A stretch of DNA of 8,104 nt from Sediminibacterium sp. (GTDB lineage: Bacteria; Bacteroidota; Bacteroidia; Chitinophagales; Chitinophagaceae). How positions within the stretch are numbered: position 1 is the first letter of the stretch; every line of letters starts with the position of its first letter. Shown here in pieces: positions 7,031 to 8,104 of the stretch. The notes below the pieces were generated by a model. It was not told where the DNA came from and searched no databases. It worked only from the letters and a program-made list of their open reading frames with translations. The DNA lies in contig JAOASV010000205.1 of the NCBI GenBank assembly GCA_030158535.1, forward strand, positions 1-8,104. Direction: 5' to 3'. Made by a program: the position numbers and the translations under genes.

Positions 7031-8104
7031 ATGAATTTAATTGCTACTTTCCTTGTCAGCAACCTTATGCATTTTTTGCCCGCCGACACCAGTCATTACC
7101 CGCTAGTTGTAGGCTCTTATACCAAAAAAGGAAACCCAGGTATTGAAGTATATGGCGTGAATGCCGTAACAGGTAAACCAAAACTCCTCTATACAAAAGA
7201 AAATCAAAACGCATCTTATTTAACGGTCTCATCAGACGGTAAATTCATGTATGCTGTTTCTGAAGGTGCCAAAGACGCTTCTTTTGTTAGCGCTTATCAA
7301 TTAGACGCCAACAATCAGTTTCAAAAAATAAACCAAGAACCTATTAAAGGAGCAGCACCCTGCTTTATTAGTTATAGACCCGAAAGCAAAACGGTGTACA
7401 CCGCTAATTATACATCCGGCAGTGTCAGTGTTTTTAAAACACTCGAAAATGGCGCACTACTTCCAATTGCTCAAGAAATAAATTATAACGGATCAAGTAT
7501 TCATAAAGCCAGACAGGAAGCGTCGCACGCGCACAACGTAGTATTAACGCCCAATCATGAGCAGCTGTTAGTGACTGATCTTGGTGGCGATAAAATTTAC
7601 ATGCACAAAATATATGCAAGCGGATTACTAGACGAAAAATACACAAGCGTATCCATCACGCCAGGCAACGGTCCTAGACATTTTGTGTTTAACAAACAAA
7701 ATACTCGTGGCTATTTAATCAACGAATTATCGGGCACTGTAGACGTTTTTGCTATCCTTCCTAATGCACTAGAAAAAATACAAACCATTATTGCAGATAC
7801 CGCAAACGTTACTACCACAAAAGGAAGTGGCGATATTCATATTTCTCCAAGTGGCAAATGGCTTATTACCACCAACCGCGTAACATCGGAGGAGCTAACG
7901 GTATTTAAAATTGAAGCAGATGGTAAACTCACAAAAATGCTGCATCAGCCGGTTGCGCAAAGACCCCGAAATTTTAGTTTTTCGCCTAACGGACAATTTG
8001 TTTTTGTAGCCAGTCAAACCGAAGACAAGGTTCAAATTTTTTCGTTTGATGATGCGACTGGAAAATTAACCAACACAAATCAAGACCTCGCCGTTAAAGG
8101 CCCC
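7031..8104 (+). CDS. Lactonase-family seven-bladed beta-propeller protein (3' end outside the window)
   Basis: An open frame from ATG 7031 to the window edge gives 358 residues without a stop. The pattern is that of the lactonase family (6-phosphogluconolactonase-like propeller, relatives of E. coli Pgl): VVGSYTKKGNPGIEVY at the start of blade 1, ASYLTVSSDGKFMYAVSE, SHAHNVVLTPNHEQLLVTDL (165-184), GNGPRHFVFNKQN (212-224), NELSGTVDVF, GSGDIHISPSGKWLITTNR and RPRNFSFSPNGQFVFVASQ. His166, His168 and Arg216-His217 occupy the conserved places. Relatives end about 10-20 residues after this point, so little is missing. Residues 1-18 (MNLIATFLVSNLMHFLPA) are hydrophobic and may be a signal peptide, but have no basic residue, so export is uncertain. 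An in-frame TAA at 7019-7021 makes ATG 7031 the first ATG available; ATG 7067 would remove the hydrophobic segment. Function as a sugar-lactone hydrolase is a family-based guess, as many such propellers have other or unknown activities. Confidence 0.88.
   Translation, partial: MNLIATFLVSNLMHFLPADTSHYPLVVGSYTKKGNPGIEVYGVNAVTGKPKLLYTKENQNASYLTVSSDGKFMYAVSEGAKDASFVSAYQLDANNQFQKINQEPIKGAAPCFISYRPESKTVYTANYTSGSVSVFKTLENGALLPIAQEINYNGSSIHKARQEASHAHNVVLTPNHEQLLVTDLGGDKIYMHKIYASGLLDEKYTSVSITPGNGPRHFVFNKQNTRGYLINELSGTVDVFAILPNALEKIQTIIADTANVTTTKGSGDIHISPSGKWLITTNRVTSEELTVFKIEADGKLTKMLHQPVAQRPRNFSFSPNGQFVFVASQTEDKVQIFSFDDATGKLTNTNQDLAVKGP

Noticed and set aside
7434..7646. 70-codon - strand open frame
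   Set aside because: It lies within the lactonase-family frame, whose conserved HAHN and DLGGDKI segments fall in the same bases on the + strand.
1..8104. tRNA, rRNA, CRISPR array, insertion sequence, phage or defence genes
   Set aside because: No clover-leaf, direct-repeat array, transposase, terminal inverted repeats or defence-type motifs were seen on reading through both strands; nearly all of the window is filled by the genes listed.

Overview
This window looks like a chromosomal segment from a member of the phylum Bacteroidota, probably a Chitinophagales- or Sphingobacteriales-like environmental bacterium; the finer placement is a guess. The evidence is moderate-to-low GC content, A-rich sequence ahead of starts instead of clear Shine-Dalgarno motifs, a TonB-dependent receptor with an N-terminal carboxypeptidase-regulatory-like domain, 'FAQ/KAQ' signal-peptidase sites, and a PorT-like outer-membrane barrel. 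There are no RNA genes, insertion sequences, phage genes or CRISPR repeats.

Left part (1-3818, + strand): an apparent cell-envelope operon. It begins with the 3' end of an unidentified gene (2-238). Next come a TonB-dependent receptor with a TTG start (293-2593), a small lipoprotein whose ATG overlaps the receptor's stop (2590-3138), and a small outer-membrane beta-barrel protein 10 bases further on (3149-3754). A strong intrinsic terminator (3783-3818) closes the unit. The receptor's plug has a 'SQQWGSDHAPEID' stretch that I associate with the metal- (zinc-) type receptors of this phylum, so the operon may serve uptake of a metal or another scarce nutrient.

Middle part (3873-6897): a predicted exported PQQ-type sugar/sorbosone dehydrogenase propeller fused to a C-terminal monohaem cytochrome c domain (+ strand). 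It meets, tail to tail with a 17-base overlap, a secreted metal-dependent amidohydrolase/deacetylase-type enzyme (- strand). The amidohydrolase has Asp where I expect a metal-binding His.

Right part (6898-8104): a 133-base divergent intergenic region, then the start of a lactonase-family seven-bladed beta-propeller (+ strand) that runs off the window end. A sugar dehydrogenase making lactones and a lactonase that opens them would be biochemically compatible, but they are separate transcription units here and the link is inference.

I see no clearly new multi-gene system. The most unusual points are the altered metal-ligand position in the amidohydrolase, the receptor-lipoprotein-barrel cassette with its unidentified upstream partner, and the haem-tailed dehydrogenase with a charged helical extension.
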